This document shows, one piece after another, positions 1-7,802 of a DNA stretch of 64,000 nt. Within the stretch, counting starts at the first letter, position 1. The number at the start of each line of letters is the position of its first letter. Origin of the DNA: Roseinatronobacter sp052379845 (GTDB lineage: Bacteria; Pseudomonadota; Alphaproteobacteria; Rhodobacterales; Rhodobacteraceae); assembly GCA_052379845.1 (NCBI GenBank), contig JBQTCF010000007.1; one strand, given 5' to 3'. The notes below the pieces were generated by a model, which was not told where the DNA came from, did not search any database, and saw nothing but the letters and a program-made list of their open reading frames with translations. Made by a program: the position numbers and the translations under genes.

Positions 1-144
1 GAAGCCCAGATTGCCCGCGCGGCCCAGCTGATCTACCTGCAATCCGGCATCAGCCACGCCATGCCGCCGGGAAATACAGTGCTCATGGACACAACTTCGC
101 GCGCGCAGATTGCGGACTGGTATCAGCGCGTCAGCGGATCCTAG
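1..144 (+). CDS. puuD: C-terminal fragment, probable urate hydroxylase PuuD (cytochrome c-like tail)
   Basis: The window opens inside this gene, and only the last 47 residues are visible before the TAG at 142-144. They contain HAMPPGN followed by a helix with QIADWYQ. This resembles the C-terminal cytochrome c-like domain of the membrane-bound PuuD urate hydroxylases, which have a similar AMPxGN segment and an xxLxxW helix near the end. The heme-binding CXXCH, if present, would lie upstream of the window, so the assignment rests on a short tail. Another protein ending in a cytochrome c-like domain is possible. Confidence 0.5.
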   Translation, partial: EAQIARAAQLIYLQSGISHAMPPGNTVLMDTTSRAQIADWYQRVSGS

Positions 145-328
145 AGTATCCGTCTTGATCCGCCGCACTCCGTTCAGGCCTCAGGCGAAGGCGATGACTG
201 GTCACATTCTAGAGTGGGTCGCGTTCATTCGCATTTGCGCGACCCACTCTAACCTTATGGTGTCGCAGGTTTTTTTGCGTGTCATGCTCTATGCCGCCTG
301 AAACAGCGCCAGCGGGAAAAGAGGGCGG
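145..328. other. Intergenic stretch with one inverted-repeat element
   Basis: There is no credible gene here. The only clear structure is a 13-bp perfect inverted repeat, AGAGTGGGTCGCG at 211-223 and its complement at 238-250, bounded by TAG and CTAA. It belongs to the dispersed family described under the repeat entries. It lies between the converging puuD and ptsH genes. Confidence 0.6.
210..252. repeat. Dispersed inverted-repeat element, copy B
   Basis: A perfect 13-bp stem surrounds a 14-nt loop. Read on the opposite strand, the layout matches the second element near 7.05 kb: TAGxGTG, then TCGCGTTCAT, then CGCATT, then the complementary arm ending in CTCTA. It could also act as a hairpin at the end of the leftward PTS operon, but there is no T-run. 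Confidence 0.6.
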
Positions 329-598
329 CTACATCCCCTCGCCAAAGCGGTCCATGACCAACGCACTTAGCGCATCCGCAAGGTCTTGCGCCTGTGCGCC
401 GCTGGTGCGCACCAGAATGGAAGTCCCGCGTGACGCCGCCAGCATCAGCAGCCCCATAATTGAATCACCGGGCACATTCATTCCATCCTTGCTGACTTCG
501 GCTGTGGCGTCATGACGTTCCACCACCTCAACAAACTTGGCAGAGGCCCGCGCGTGCAGCCCCTTTTCGTTTATGATCTCCAAAACGATTTCAACCAT
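329..598 (-). CDS. ptsH: HPr phosphocarrier protein
   Basis: HPr is the small phosphocarrier of the phosphotransferase system. It takes phosphate from enzyme I on a histidine and passes it to EIIA proteins. The ATG at 598 gives 89 residues and places the motif GLHARAS so that the active histidine is His15. The regulatory serine in GDSIMGLLML is then Ser46, exactly the canonical numbering. An in-frame TTG two codons earlier is the alternative start, and an AAGGA lies upstream. It is the last gene of the operon with EIIA, rapZ, hprK, chvG and chvI. No sugar-specific EIIB/EIIC is nearby, so the role is probably regulatory, with Ser46 as substrate of the HprK encoded upstream. Confidence 0.93.
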   Translation of the reverse strand: MVEIVLEIINEKGLHARASAKFVEVVERHDATAEVSKDGMNVPGDSIMGLLMLAASRGTSILVRTSGAQAQDLADALSALVMDRFGEGM

Positions 599-635
599 GG
601 CCAATCAAATCCTTCATCCGGCTTCGGGGGCGGCG

Positions 636-1040
636 TCAAATGCCCTGCCCCTGCCCCCCAACCTCGAGTGAGTTAATATATTTTCTGCCGGCATCCAGCG
701 CCGCAGTGGTCGCGTCCTGCATGGACAGGTCACGCGATTTGGCCAGCTTGATCAGCATCGGCAAATTCGCACCATACAGAATACGCCGATTGGGCGATGC
801 GCATGCAGGCAAAGACAGGTTCGACGGGGACCCCCCGAACATGTCGGTCACCACAATCACGCCTTGGCCCGTGTCAACCGCGGCCGCTGCATTCAGGATT
901 TCCAGCTTCTTGGCCTCACGATCATGATCATATTCGATCGCAATTGCCCGAATGCCGTTTTGTTTGCCGATCACATGTTCAATCGCGGCGAGGTATTCGC
1001 GCGCAAGCCCACCATGTGCGACGATCACGATTCCGATCAC
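636..1040 (-). CDS. PTS EIIA component, mannose/fructose family (regulatory)
   Basis: This is a 134-residue single-domain EIIA of the Man family. The phosphorylatable histidine is His9 in IVIVAHGG, and the conserved VTDMFGGSPSN loop follows at about residues 63-74. In alphaproteobacteria such stand-alone EIIA-Man proteins accept phosphate from HPr and work as regulators, because no EIIB/IIC/IID transport subunits exist in the cluster. It starts 9 bp after rapZ and precedes ptsH by 37 bp, so it is translated in the same operon. Which proteins it controls cannot be read from the sequence. Confidence 0.9.
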   Translation of the reverse strand: MIGIVIVAHGGLAREYLAAIEHVIGKQNGIRAIAIEYDHDREAKKLEILNAAAAVDTGQGVIVVTDMFGGSPSNLSLPACASPNRRILYGANLPMLIKLAKSRDLSMQDATTAALDAGRKYINSLEVGGQGQGI

Positions 1041-1049
1041 GCCCGAACC

Positions 1050-1982
1050 TTACTCATCTTTGCCAGTTTCCAGCGTCGTTGCCGAAACACGTTCCAATTC
1101 CCTATGACGTATAGACACCCGCCACTTAGTCTGCGCAAGGGCTTGTGCCAGTTTTTCTGCAGTTGCAACCGATCTGTGCCGCCCGCCAGTACAGCCAAAG
1201 GCGATTGTCAGGTGCGACTTCCCTTCCTGCGCGAATTCCGGCAGCAAAGTTTCAACCATATCGTGAACACGGTCAAAAAACGGGGTAAAACGCGCATCAC
1301 TCTCGACAAACTGGGCAATCCGCGCATCCCGGCCGTCAAAGGCGCGAAGTTTGGGGTCCCAATGGGGGTTGTTCAGAAAACGGCAGTCAAACACCATATC
1401 GACCGCAGATGGCACCCCCCGCTTGAAGGAAAAGGACTGCACCTGAACATGCATGCCCCGCTGCCCGTCCTGACCGAACACATCATGCAGATGGCCGCGC
1501 AAATCATGGGGCGTCATGGGGTTTGTATCAATAAGCACATCAGCACGTTGGCGCAACGGTTCCAGCAGGCGCAATTCCAGCGCAATTCCTTCGCTTGCTG
1601 GGGTTTCGGGGCGCAGTGGGTGGCGCCGGCGCGTCTCCGAAAACCGCCTGCCAAGCGTTTCAGCCGAGCAATCCAGATACACAAGTTCAAATTCAAGGTC
1701 GGGAATTCCCGCCAGCATCTCAACCAGCGCCAGAACCGCGTTGACCGAAAAATCACGGTTGCGTGTGTCAATCCCCAAGGCCAGCGGGCATCGAAGCGGT
1801 GTTTTCACCAATCGCGGCACCAAAGATGAGGGCATGTTGTCAATCGCTTCAAACCCGACATCTTCCAACGCTTTCAATGCTGTGCTGCGCCCTGATCCCG
1901 CTGGCCCGGTAATCAGGATCAGGCGTTCGGTTTCCGATGCGTGGCGTGACATGTCCAAAACGTTCCCAGGTGGCCAGGTCAT
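1050..1982 (-). CDS. rapZ: RapZ-family nucleotide-binding protein
   Basis: RapZ (formerly YvcJ/YhbJ) has an N-terminal P-loop, here GPAGSGRST at about residues 26-34, and a conserved C-terminal domain with FGCTGGRHRS. In E. coli it is an adaptor that delivers the small RNA GlmZ to RNase E. Alphaproteobacterial copies lie in PTS operons, and their role is less well established. The ATG at 1982 forms an ATGA overlap with the hprK stop, supporting translational coupling. An internal Met at residue 11 is the alternative start. The 310-residue length is slightly above the usual 280-300 because of the short N-terminal extension. Confidence 0.9.
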   Translation of the reverse strand: MTWPPGNVLDMSRHASETERLILITGPAGSGRSTALKALEDVGFEAIDNMPSSLVPRLVKTPLRCPLALGIDTRNRDFSVNAVLALVEMLAGIPDLEFELVYLDCSAETLGRRFSETRRRHPLRPETPASEGIALELRLLEPLRQRADVLIDTNPMTPHDLRGHLHDVFGQDGQRGMHVQVQSFSFKRGVPSAVDMVFDCRFLNNPHWDPKLRAFDGRDARIAQFVESDARFTPFFDRVHDMVETLLPEFAQEGKSHLTIAFGCTGGRHRSVATAEKLAQALAQTKWRVSIRHRELERVSATTLETGKDE

Positions 1983-2437
1983 GGCCGCGCCCCCTCATCA
2001 AGCCACGACTGGGACAGCACATATTGCCGTAACGCGGCGGCAAAAGCCTTGCTCTCGACCTTGTGTAGAGTGGGCACATCAACGCCCAGCATTGTCGTAA
2101 CCCGCCGCGGCGGCATGCGCGTTTCCTCGGTCACGTCCATATCGACCAGCACCGACACCCGCACACAGTGCAACGGCGTCGCCGCAATCAGCCCGATCCC
2201 GCGCATTTCAACCAGCCCCCGAATGGGCGCGGGACATTGTGCAAACAGGTTTTCGCCCGCGCGCAGAATGCGGGTTTGGTCATCCGCAACAAGCCGCGCC
2301 CCCAGCGCCATAAGTTCCAGCGCCAGTTCCGACTTGCCGGACCCTGACCGCCCTTTTGCGACAATCGCGTGCCAGCCCCCGGGTGTTTCCAGAGCGACAG
2401 CGCTGGCATGCAGCAGGGTTTCCGCGCCCCCGCTCAC
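1979..2437 (-). CDS. hprK: HPr kinase/phosphorylase, short alphaproteobacterial form
   Basis: This is the catalytic domain only (152 residues) of HPr(Ser) kinase. The N-terminal domain of the Firmicute enzymes is absent, as is usual in alphaproteobacteria. The P-loop GRSGSGKSELALEL is at about residues 29-42, followed by LVADDQT and the signature around EMRGIGL. The expected substrate is Ser46 of the HPr encoded three genes downstream. It overlaps chvG upstream and rapZ downstream, both by ATGA, so the four proteins are likely made together. This physically links the ChvG/ChvI system to HPr regulation. Confidence 0.93.
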   Translation of the reverse strand: MSGGAETLLHASAVALETPGGWHAIVAKGRSGSGKSELALELMALGARLVADDQTRILRAGENLFAQCPAPIRGLVEMRGIGLIAATPLHCVRVSVLVDMDVTEETRMPPRRVTTMLGVDVPTLHKVESKAFAAALRQYVLSQSWLDEGARP

Positions 2438-4134
2438 ACTGGCAGGCCGACGACAAAACGCGCCCCCAAGGGTGCACTGCCCAGCGGCGCATCAGGCAGG
2501 CGGATATTCTCGGCCCAGATCACACCTTGATGCGCTTCAACGATCTGTTTGGATATCGCCAGCCCAAGGCCCGAATGATTACCAAACTGCTTGACCGGTC
2601 GTTCCGAATAGAACCGTTTGAACACCTTTTGAAGGGCATTGTCGGGAATACCGGGGCCCGTATCCTCGACCACGATCAGCACGCGTTCATTGCGCTTGCG
2701 TGCCCATATGCGCACCGCGTCCCCGTCTTCGCAAAACGAAATCGCATTGGTGATCAGGTTGACAAACACTTGCGCCAGCCGCCCTTCCAGTCCGGTTACG
2801 ATAATCGGGTCCTGTGGCAACAGCTTGATGAATTCCACACCTTTGGCCTGCGCTTCCTGACTAAGATGTTCGCACAGATTATTGAGCAGATTGATCAGGT
2901 CAAATTCTTCTTCTTCTTCCTTGACAAGTTCTGCGTCCAGCCGCGACGCATTGGACGTGTCTGAAACCAGCCGGTCCAGCCTGCGCACATCATGTTCAAT
3001 CACATCCAGCAGACGTTGAATCTGATCTTCGCGTTTGGCCATGCGCAATGACCCGACCGCGGACCGCAAGGATGCAAGCGGGTTCTTGATTTCATGCGCG
3101 ACATCTGCAGCGAACTGCTCATTGGCCTCAACCCGGTCATAAAGGGCGCTGACCATACCGCGCATGGCGCGCGACAGATCACCAATTTCATCAGGCCGAC
3201 CCGTCAGGTCGGGGATGCGCACGCGCCCCGCGTGGGTGCGCCGACCGTCACGCCGCTTCCCCAGTTCCGCAGCCATTGCCAAATCGGCCAAGGGGTTCGC
3301 AATTGTGGAAGCCAGAACGAAACTCAACCCGATGGAGACCAGAAGCGCAATCAGGAAAAACTGCAACACTTGTTCGCGGTCATGACGCATGAGTGAGGCG
3401 GTGTCGCGCGCATCCCGGCGCAAAATGACCGCACCGCCAAACACGTCATTGGCAAGCACTGGTGCACTGGCGGCAATCCACATGTCGTCATTTGGGCCGC
3501 GATGGGTGTAGCTGTCACGCTCACCTTGTTGATTTCGTGCAAAAAGGTCCTGCGCAATATCGTTGAATTCCGGGGCGGCCTGTGCCATCAGTTTTGCGCC
3601 GGTCACATAGGTCATGGCCGACCAGATCCCCGTCAACGAATCGCTGATGAAGGTGGCTTTTTCCGCCAACACATCATCGTCAGGGCGCTGGGAGCCATTG
3701 AGCTGCGCCGCGATGGTGCCGTCTTGCGCCACAAGGACAATTGCGAAGCGTTCATCCAGCGTCAGACGGCGGGCTAGAACATCTTTCGACGCCTCAATCC
3801 CGCCTGCCGCCGCGACAATATCGGCCACAATCTGGGCAGTCTGGCGCAAGGTCTGTTCCTGCTGGCGCAGCAAACTGTCGCGGAACGGGTTGGTAAACAG
3901 AACGCTGACCACAAGGATAACAAGCGCCACAAGGTTAAACAGAACGATCTTGCGCGCCAGCGGCGAACTGGAAATGCTTAGAAACCCGCGCTTGGCACGG
4001 GTTGCACGCACTTCGGACTCGACCGCATCGCCCGGACCAACCCAGTCGTCACCAAGAACAACGTCGGTTCTGGACGCTGTGACTTCTGTTTTCACGCTCG
4101 CACCTACTGCCACCCCAAGGGGCCACCCCTGCAT
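2434..4134 (-). CDS. chvG: ChvG-type sensor histidine kinase
   Basis: This membrane sensor kinase of the ChvG/ExoS group has 566 residues. After a roughly 60-residue cytoplasmic head come TM1 (KIVLFNLVALVILVVSVLF), a periplasmic sensor domain of about 170 residues, TM2 around residues 257-280, HAMP, the H-box DVAHEIKNPLASLRS with the phospho-accepting histidine near residue 347, and an ATPase domain with VEDTGPGIP and GLGLAISKQI. A poly-glutamate run (EEEEEFD) precedes the N-box region. In rhizobia and Agrobacterium, ChvG responds to acid and envelope signals with ChvI. It starts 2 bp after chvI. A GTG at 4095 with a better ribosome-binding site (TAGGTG) is a reasonable alternative start. Confidence 0.92.
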   Translation of the reverse strand: MQGWPLGVAVGASVKTEVTASRTDVVLGDDWVGPGDAVESEVRATRAKRGFLSISSSPLARKIVLFNLVALVILVVSVLFTNPFRDSLLRQQEQTLRQTAQIVADIVAAAGGIEASKDVLARRLTLDERFAIVLVAQDGTIAAQLNGSQRPDDDVLAEKATFISDSLTGIWSAMTYVTGAKLMAQAAPEFNDIAQDLFARNQQGERDSYTHRGPNDDMWIAASAPVLANDVFGGAVILRRDARDTASLMRHDREQVLQFFLIALLVSIGLSFVLASTIANPLADLAMAAELGKRRDGRRTHAGRVRIPDLTGRPDEIGDLSRAMRGMVSALYDRVEANEQFAADVAHEIKNPLASLRSAVGSLRMAKREDQIQRLLDVIEHDVRRLDRLVSDTSNASRLDAELVKEEEEEFDLINLLNNLCEHLSQEAQAKGVEFIKLLPQDPIIVTGLEGRLAQVFVNLITNAISFCEDGDAVRIWARKRNERVLIVVEDTGPGIPDNALQKVFKRFYSERPVKQFGNHSGLGLAISKQIVEAHQGVIWAENIRLPDAPLGSAPLGARFVVGLPV

Positions 4135-4136
4135 TC

Positions 4137-4835
4137 TCAGGCTTCGTTATACTTGTACCCAATCCCATAAAGCGTTTCTATGGACGAGAATTCTTCGTCA
4201 ACACTGCGCATTTTCTTGCGCAATCGCTTGATATGGCTGTCAATCGTTCTGTCGTCCACATAGACCTGATCATCATAGGCCACATCCATCAACTGATCGC
4301 GCGATTTCACGACACCGGGGCGCTGCGCCAGCGCCTGAAGCAGCAAAAACTCCGTGACTGTCAGCGTCACATCCTTGTCTTTCCATTTGACCGAATGGCG
4401 CAGCGGGTCCATTTCAAGGTTGCCGCGCACAATGGTTTTTGCTTCCTCGCCGTTTTCCTCGCCGCTTTCGATGGCCTGTTTGCGCCGCAGCAAGGCCCGG
4501 ATACGTTCGACCAGCAGACGCTGGGAAAACGGCTTCTTGACGTAATCATCCGCCCCCATGCGCAGCCCCAGAACCTCATCAATCTCATCATCTTTGGACG
4601 TCAGAAAGATGATGGGCATCTGGGTTTTCTGGCGCAACCGCTGCAACAGCTCCATCCCGTCCATGCGCGGCATTTTCATATCAAGAACTGCCATATCGGG
4701 CAGTTTGCGATTGAACGCCTCTAATGCGGACTGGCCGTCATTATATGTTTCAACCTCAAAGCCCTCTGCTTCCAGACAAATAGAAACAGAAGTCAGAATG
4801 TTACGGTCATCATCGACAAGTGCAATCCTTGACAT
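4137..4835 (-). CDS. chvI: ChvI-type response regulator
   Basis: This is an OmpR/PhoB-class response regulator of 232 residues. The receiver domain has the acidic cluster VDDD near the N-terminus, the phospho-acceptor in AVLDMKMPRMDG and the KKPFS lysine. The winged-helix domain contains the RTIDSHIKRLRKKM recognition region. The ATG at 4835 follows AAAAGGACAGGCA, a good ribosome-binding site, and is preferred to a GTG 18 nt upstream. It is the first gene of the leftward operon and is divergent from pckA across a 350-bp promoter region, an arrangement also known in other alphaproteobacteria. It may regulate both directions. Confidence 0.94.
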   Translation of the reverse strand: MSRIALVDDDRNILTSVSICLEAEGFEVETYNDGQSALEAFNRKLPDMAVLDMKMPRMDGMELLQRLRQKTQMPIIFLTSKDDEIDEVLGLRMGADDYVKKPFSQRLLVERIRALLRRKQAIESGEENGEEAKTIVRGNLEMDPLRHSVKWKDKDVTLTVTEFLLLQALAQRPGVVKSRDQLMDVAYDDQVYVDDRTIDSHIKRLRKKMRSVDEEFSSIETLYGIGYKYNEA

Positions 4836-5185
4836 ATTGCCTGTCCTTTTCACTGCTGGAGTAGTTGGCGTGACTGCCTTATTTTTGCCACATATTCACC
4901 CAAGTGCAGGGGATACGCAATAAAATACTTGTCAGGCGCAACTGGCAAGGTCGGGATTCGCTGCGGATCGTGCGAATCCGCAACACATTTATCCGCGACG
5001 GGTCTTAATATTGCGCTAACGCGCATTTGGTTGCGCTAACTGCACCGAACACGCCTATCAATCGCTGCAGTGCCAGTGTTATAGCGAATGACATCGGGGG
5101 CGCTGCACACTTACCCCCCATCATCGCATGTCGGCCATGGCCGGCCTTGACCCAGATTGTTATCGCGCCAGACGGAGCAGGCATA
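4836..5185. promoter_or_regulatory. Divergent chvI/pckA promoter region
   Basis: This 350-bp region has no gene and must hold promoters for both directions. Two exact copies of TTGCGCTAAC start at 5011 and 5031, on the same face of the helix (20 bp apart) and about 150 bp before the pckA start. An 8-bp perfect inverted repeat, GGATTCGC at 4954-4961 and GCGAATCC at 4972-4979, lies nearer the middle. I could not assign -35/-10 boxes with confidence. ChvI is the obvious candidate regulator by position only. Confidence 0.5.
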
Positions 5186-6784
5186 ATGACAAAACCCCGC
5201 GTCAACCCAAACAAACGCTTGGAAGATCAAGGCATTACCGGCGCGTCGGCAGTGTATTACAACTTACTGGAACCAGCACTTGTCCAGGCCGCCCTCACCC
5301 GCGGCGAGGGGCATCTGGGGCTTGGTGGCGCTTTGCTGGCCTCGACCGGCACACATACGGGCCGGTCCCCCAAGGACAAGTTCGTCGTGCGCACCCCCTC
5401 GGTGGAAAACACCATCTGGTGGGAAAACAACGCCCCCATGGCCCCCGATGCATTCGACCGGCTGTATGAAGACATGCTGGACCATGTCAAAGGGCGGGAA
5501 TTGTTCGTGCAAGACCTGTATGGCGGGGCGGACCCTGCACATCGGCTTGATGTGCGCGTGGTCACCGAACTTGCATGGCACGGGCTTTTCATTCGCCATA
5601 TGCTGCGCCGCCCCGAGGGGGAGGAGCTGGAAAGCTTCGTGCCCGAATTCACCATCCTTAACTGCCCCAGCTTCAAGGCCGATCCCGCGCGCCATGGCTG
5701 CCGGTCGGAAACCGTCATCGCGCTGAATTTCGACCGCAAGCTGATCTTGATCGCCAACACCGCTTACGCTGGCGAGAACAAGAAATCCGTCTTCACGCTT
5801 CTGAATTACCTGCTGCCTGAAAAGGGCATCATGCCGATGCATTGTTCGGCAAATCACGGCATCGACAACCCTGAGGATACTGCTGTCTTTTTCGGGCTGT
5901 CAGGCACTGGCAAAACCACGCTTTCCGCTGATCCTGCGCGCATCCTGATCGGGGATGACGAACATGGATGGTCCGATACTGGCATCTTCAATTTTGAAGG
6001 GGGCTGCTATGCCAAGACCATCAATCTGGACCCCGAGGCAGAGCCGGAGATTTACGCCACCACGCACCGCTTCGCCAGTGTTGTGGAAAATATGGTGTTC
6101 GACCCCGACACGCTGGAACTGGATTTCACCGATGACAGCCTGACGGCAAACACGCGTGTTGCCTATCCGCTGGACGCCATTTCGAATGCGTCCGACACCT
6201 CGCTGGGTGGGGTGCCAAAAAACATCATCATGCTGACCTGCGATGCGTTTGGGGTATTGCCACCCATTGCGCGACTGACGCCAGCACAGGCAATGTATCA
6301 CTTCCTGTCGGGTTTCACGTCCAAAGTGGCCGGAACCGAACAGGGTGTGACAGAACCGCAGCCCACATTCTCGACATGTTTCGGGGCCCCCTTCATGCCG
6401 CGCCGCCCCGAGGTTTACGGGAAATTGCTGCAGGAAAAGATTGCCAAATTCGGGGCGGAATGCTGGCTGGTGAATACGGGCTGGACCGGCGGTGCCTATG
6501 GCAGCGGATCACGCATGCCCATTAAGGCCACCCGCGCGCTTCTGAGTGCGGCCCTTGACGGTTCGCTTGCAAATGCGGAATTCCGTCGTGACCCCAATTT
6601 CGGCTTCGATGTGCCTGTTTCGGTTCCCGGCGTGGCTGATGTTCTGCTGGACCCGCGCAGAACATGGGAAGACCCGGCTGCCTATGACGCGCAGGCCGCC
6701 AAACTGGTGGCAATGTTTGCTGAAAACTTCGCGCAATATGTGCCCTTCATTGATGAAGAAGTGAAACAGGCCGCGATTGGCTGA
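5186..6784 (+). CDS. pckA: Phosphoenolpyruvate carboxykinase (ATP)
   Basis: This enzyme converts oxaloacetate plus ATP to phosphoenolpyruvate and CO2, the entry step of gluconeogenesis from C4 acids. The ATG at 5186, behind GGAG, gives 532 residues, the usual length. The reading frame stays open upstream but lacks family similarity there. The P-loop GLSGTGKTTLS is at residues 237-247. HTGRSPKDKF near the N-terminus, NHGIDN, and the WTGGAYG segment near the C-terminus are all typical. It is transcribed away from chvI and closed by a strong hairpin terminator 30 bp downstream. Confidence 0.97.
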   Translation: MTKPRVNPNKRLEDQGITGASAVYYNLLEPALVQAALTRGEGHLGLGGALLASTGTHTGRSPKDKFVVRTPSVENTIWWENNAPMAPDAFDRLYEDMLDHVKGRELFVQDLYGGADPAHRLDVRVVTELAWHGLFIRHMLRRPEGEELESFVPEFTILNCPSFKADPARHGCRSETVIALNFDRKLILIANTAYAGENKKSVFTLLNYLLPEKGIMPMHCSANHGIDNPEDTAVFFGLSGTGKTTLSADPARILIGDDEHGWSDTGIFNFEGGCYAKTINLDPEAEPEIYATTHRFASVVENMVFDPDTLELDFTDDSLTANTRVAYPLDAISNASDTSLGGVPKNIIMLTCDAFGVLPPIARLTPAQAMYHFLSGFTSKVAGTEQGVTEPQPTFSTCFGAPFMPRRPEVYGKLLQEKIAKFGAECWLVNTGWTGGAYGSGSRMPIKATRALLSAALDGSLANAEFRRDPNFGFDVPVSVPGVADVLLDPRRTWEDPAAYDAQAAKLVAMFAENFAQYVPFIDEEVKQAAIG

Positions 6785-6813
6785 AACTGCGCTGCATGAT
6801 ATGACCCACAGGA

Positions 6814-6845
6814 AAAAGCCCCGCCGAGGTTTCGGCGGGGCTTTT
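6814..6845 (+). terminator. Intrinsic terminator of pckA
   Basis: A perfect 14-bp stem, AAAAGCCCCGCCGA with its complement at 6832-6845, has a 4-nt loop and ends in TTTT. It lies 30 bp after the pckA stop. Confidence 0.9.
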
Positions 6846-7076
6846 GCTGTTTTACAGGAAAGGGGGCGTTGCCCCCAGTCGTCTGCGACGACTTCCCCCA
6901 GAGTATTTGCGGCAAGATGAAGCTGGCAGCTGTGCGGGCGCGGCAGCCGGTCTGGGGCGGGGGTTAGAGCGTGTTGCGCAGAAGTGGAAACCGGTTTTGT
7001 GCAAAGAAGACATTTGGTAACAGAAGGTTAGAGCGTCTCTCGTGAATGCGGATGAACGCGAGACACGCTAATACGC
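6846..7076. repeat. Intergenic repeats: two elements of the dispersed family in tandem
   Basis: There is no gene in this stretch. The first element, at about 6964-7027, begins TTAGAGCGTGTTGCGC and contains GTGGAAACCGGTTTT. The second, 7028-7071, begins TTAGAGCG and ends CGCTAA, with arms CTCTCGTG and CGCGAGAC that pair imperfectly. Both begin with the same TTAGAGCG. Before them, around 6862-6928, lies GGGGGCGTTGCCCCC followed by GAGTATTTGCGGCAAGATGAAG, which looks like another common intergenic sequence of this bacterial group. Confidence 0.6.
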
Positions 7077-7110
7077 AAAAAAGCCAGGCTTCAGGGGAAG
7101 CCCGGCTTTT
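7077..7110 (-). terminator. Intrinsic terminator of the NYN-domain gene
   Basis: Reading leftward, the arm GAAGCCTGGC pairs with GCCGGGCTTC (one G-T pair), followed by six Ts. It lies about 20 bp beyond the stop of the leftward gene ending at 7132. Confidence 0.8.
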
Positions 7111-7131
7111 GAATTGTTGCGGTGCTCGTGA

Positions 7132-7704
7132 TTATTCGACTGTTTCCTGCGCGGGGATCTGGTCGAAGCGCGGTTCGCGCGGCGGCCTGCCAACAACATC
7201 GCGCAGGTCATCCAGCTCGATGAAGTTGTCAGCCTGACGGCGCAGTTCATCTGCGATCATCGGGGGCTGGCTGCGGATCGTGGAGACAACTGAAACCCGC
7301 ACGCCCTGACGTTGCAGGCTTTCGACCAGTGGCCGGAAATCCCCATCGCCGGAAAAAAGCACCGCATGGTCAAGGCGCGGGGCAAGTTCCATGGCATCCA
7401 CGGCCAGTTCGATGTCCATATTCCCCTTCACCTTGCGGCGGCCCATGGAATCCGTGTATTCCTTGGCTGCTTTTGTGACCATGCTGTAGCCGTTGTAATG
7501 CAGCCAGTCCACCAGCGGGCGGATGGGCGAATATTCATCATTTTCCAGCAGCGCGGTATAGTAGAACGCCCGAAGCAGTTTGCCGCGGCGCATGAATTCC
7601 TGACGCAGAAGCTTGTAATCAATGTCAAAGCCCAGGGCCTTGCCGGCCGCGTACAGGTTTGACCCGTCTATAAAAAGCGCTAAACGCTCATCTTTGTAAA
7701 ACAT
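7132..7704 (-). CDS. NYN domain protein, LabA/DUF88 family
   Basis: This 190-residue protein has a PIN-like NYN nuclease fold. The acidic residues expected in the active site are present in FIDGSNL (about residue 13), KGNMDIELAVD and FSGDGDFRPLV. The family is predicted to act on RNA. The best-studied member, cyanobacterial LabA, affects circadian output, but no function is known for the alphaproteobacterial proteins. It is a single-gene unit with its own terminator, divergent from folK. The true substrate cannot be inferred. Confidence 0.85.
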   Translation of the reverse strand: MFYKDERLALFIDGSNLYAAGKALGFDIDYKLLRQEFMRRGKLLRAFYYTALLENDEYSPIRPLVDWLHYNGYSMVTKAAKEYTDSMGRRKVKGNMDIELAVDAMELAPRLDHAVLFSGDGDFRPLVESLQRQGVRVSVVSTIRSQPPMIADELRRQADNFIELDDLRDVVGRPPREPRFDQIPAQETVE

Positions 7705-7802
7705 GGTTTTACCTTTGTGTTTTTAACCTGTCACACCGCAACTATGTCGAATAGGCATGATGGCTGTGTCAAATATCCTGATCCTGGAAGGACCGTTCAT
7801 AC

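Noticed and set aside
110..515. Small rightward frames at the left end
   Set aside because: They cross the puuD stop, a repeat and the antisense of ptsH, and have no ribosome-binding site or recognisable sequence.
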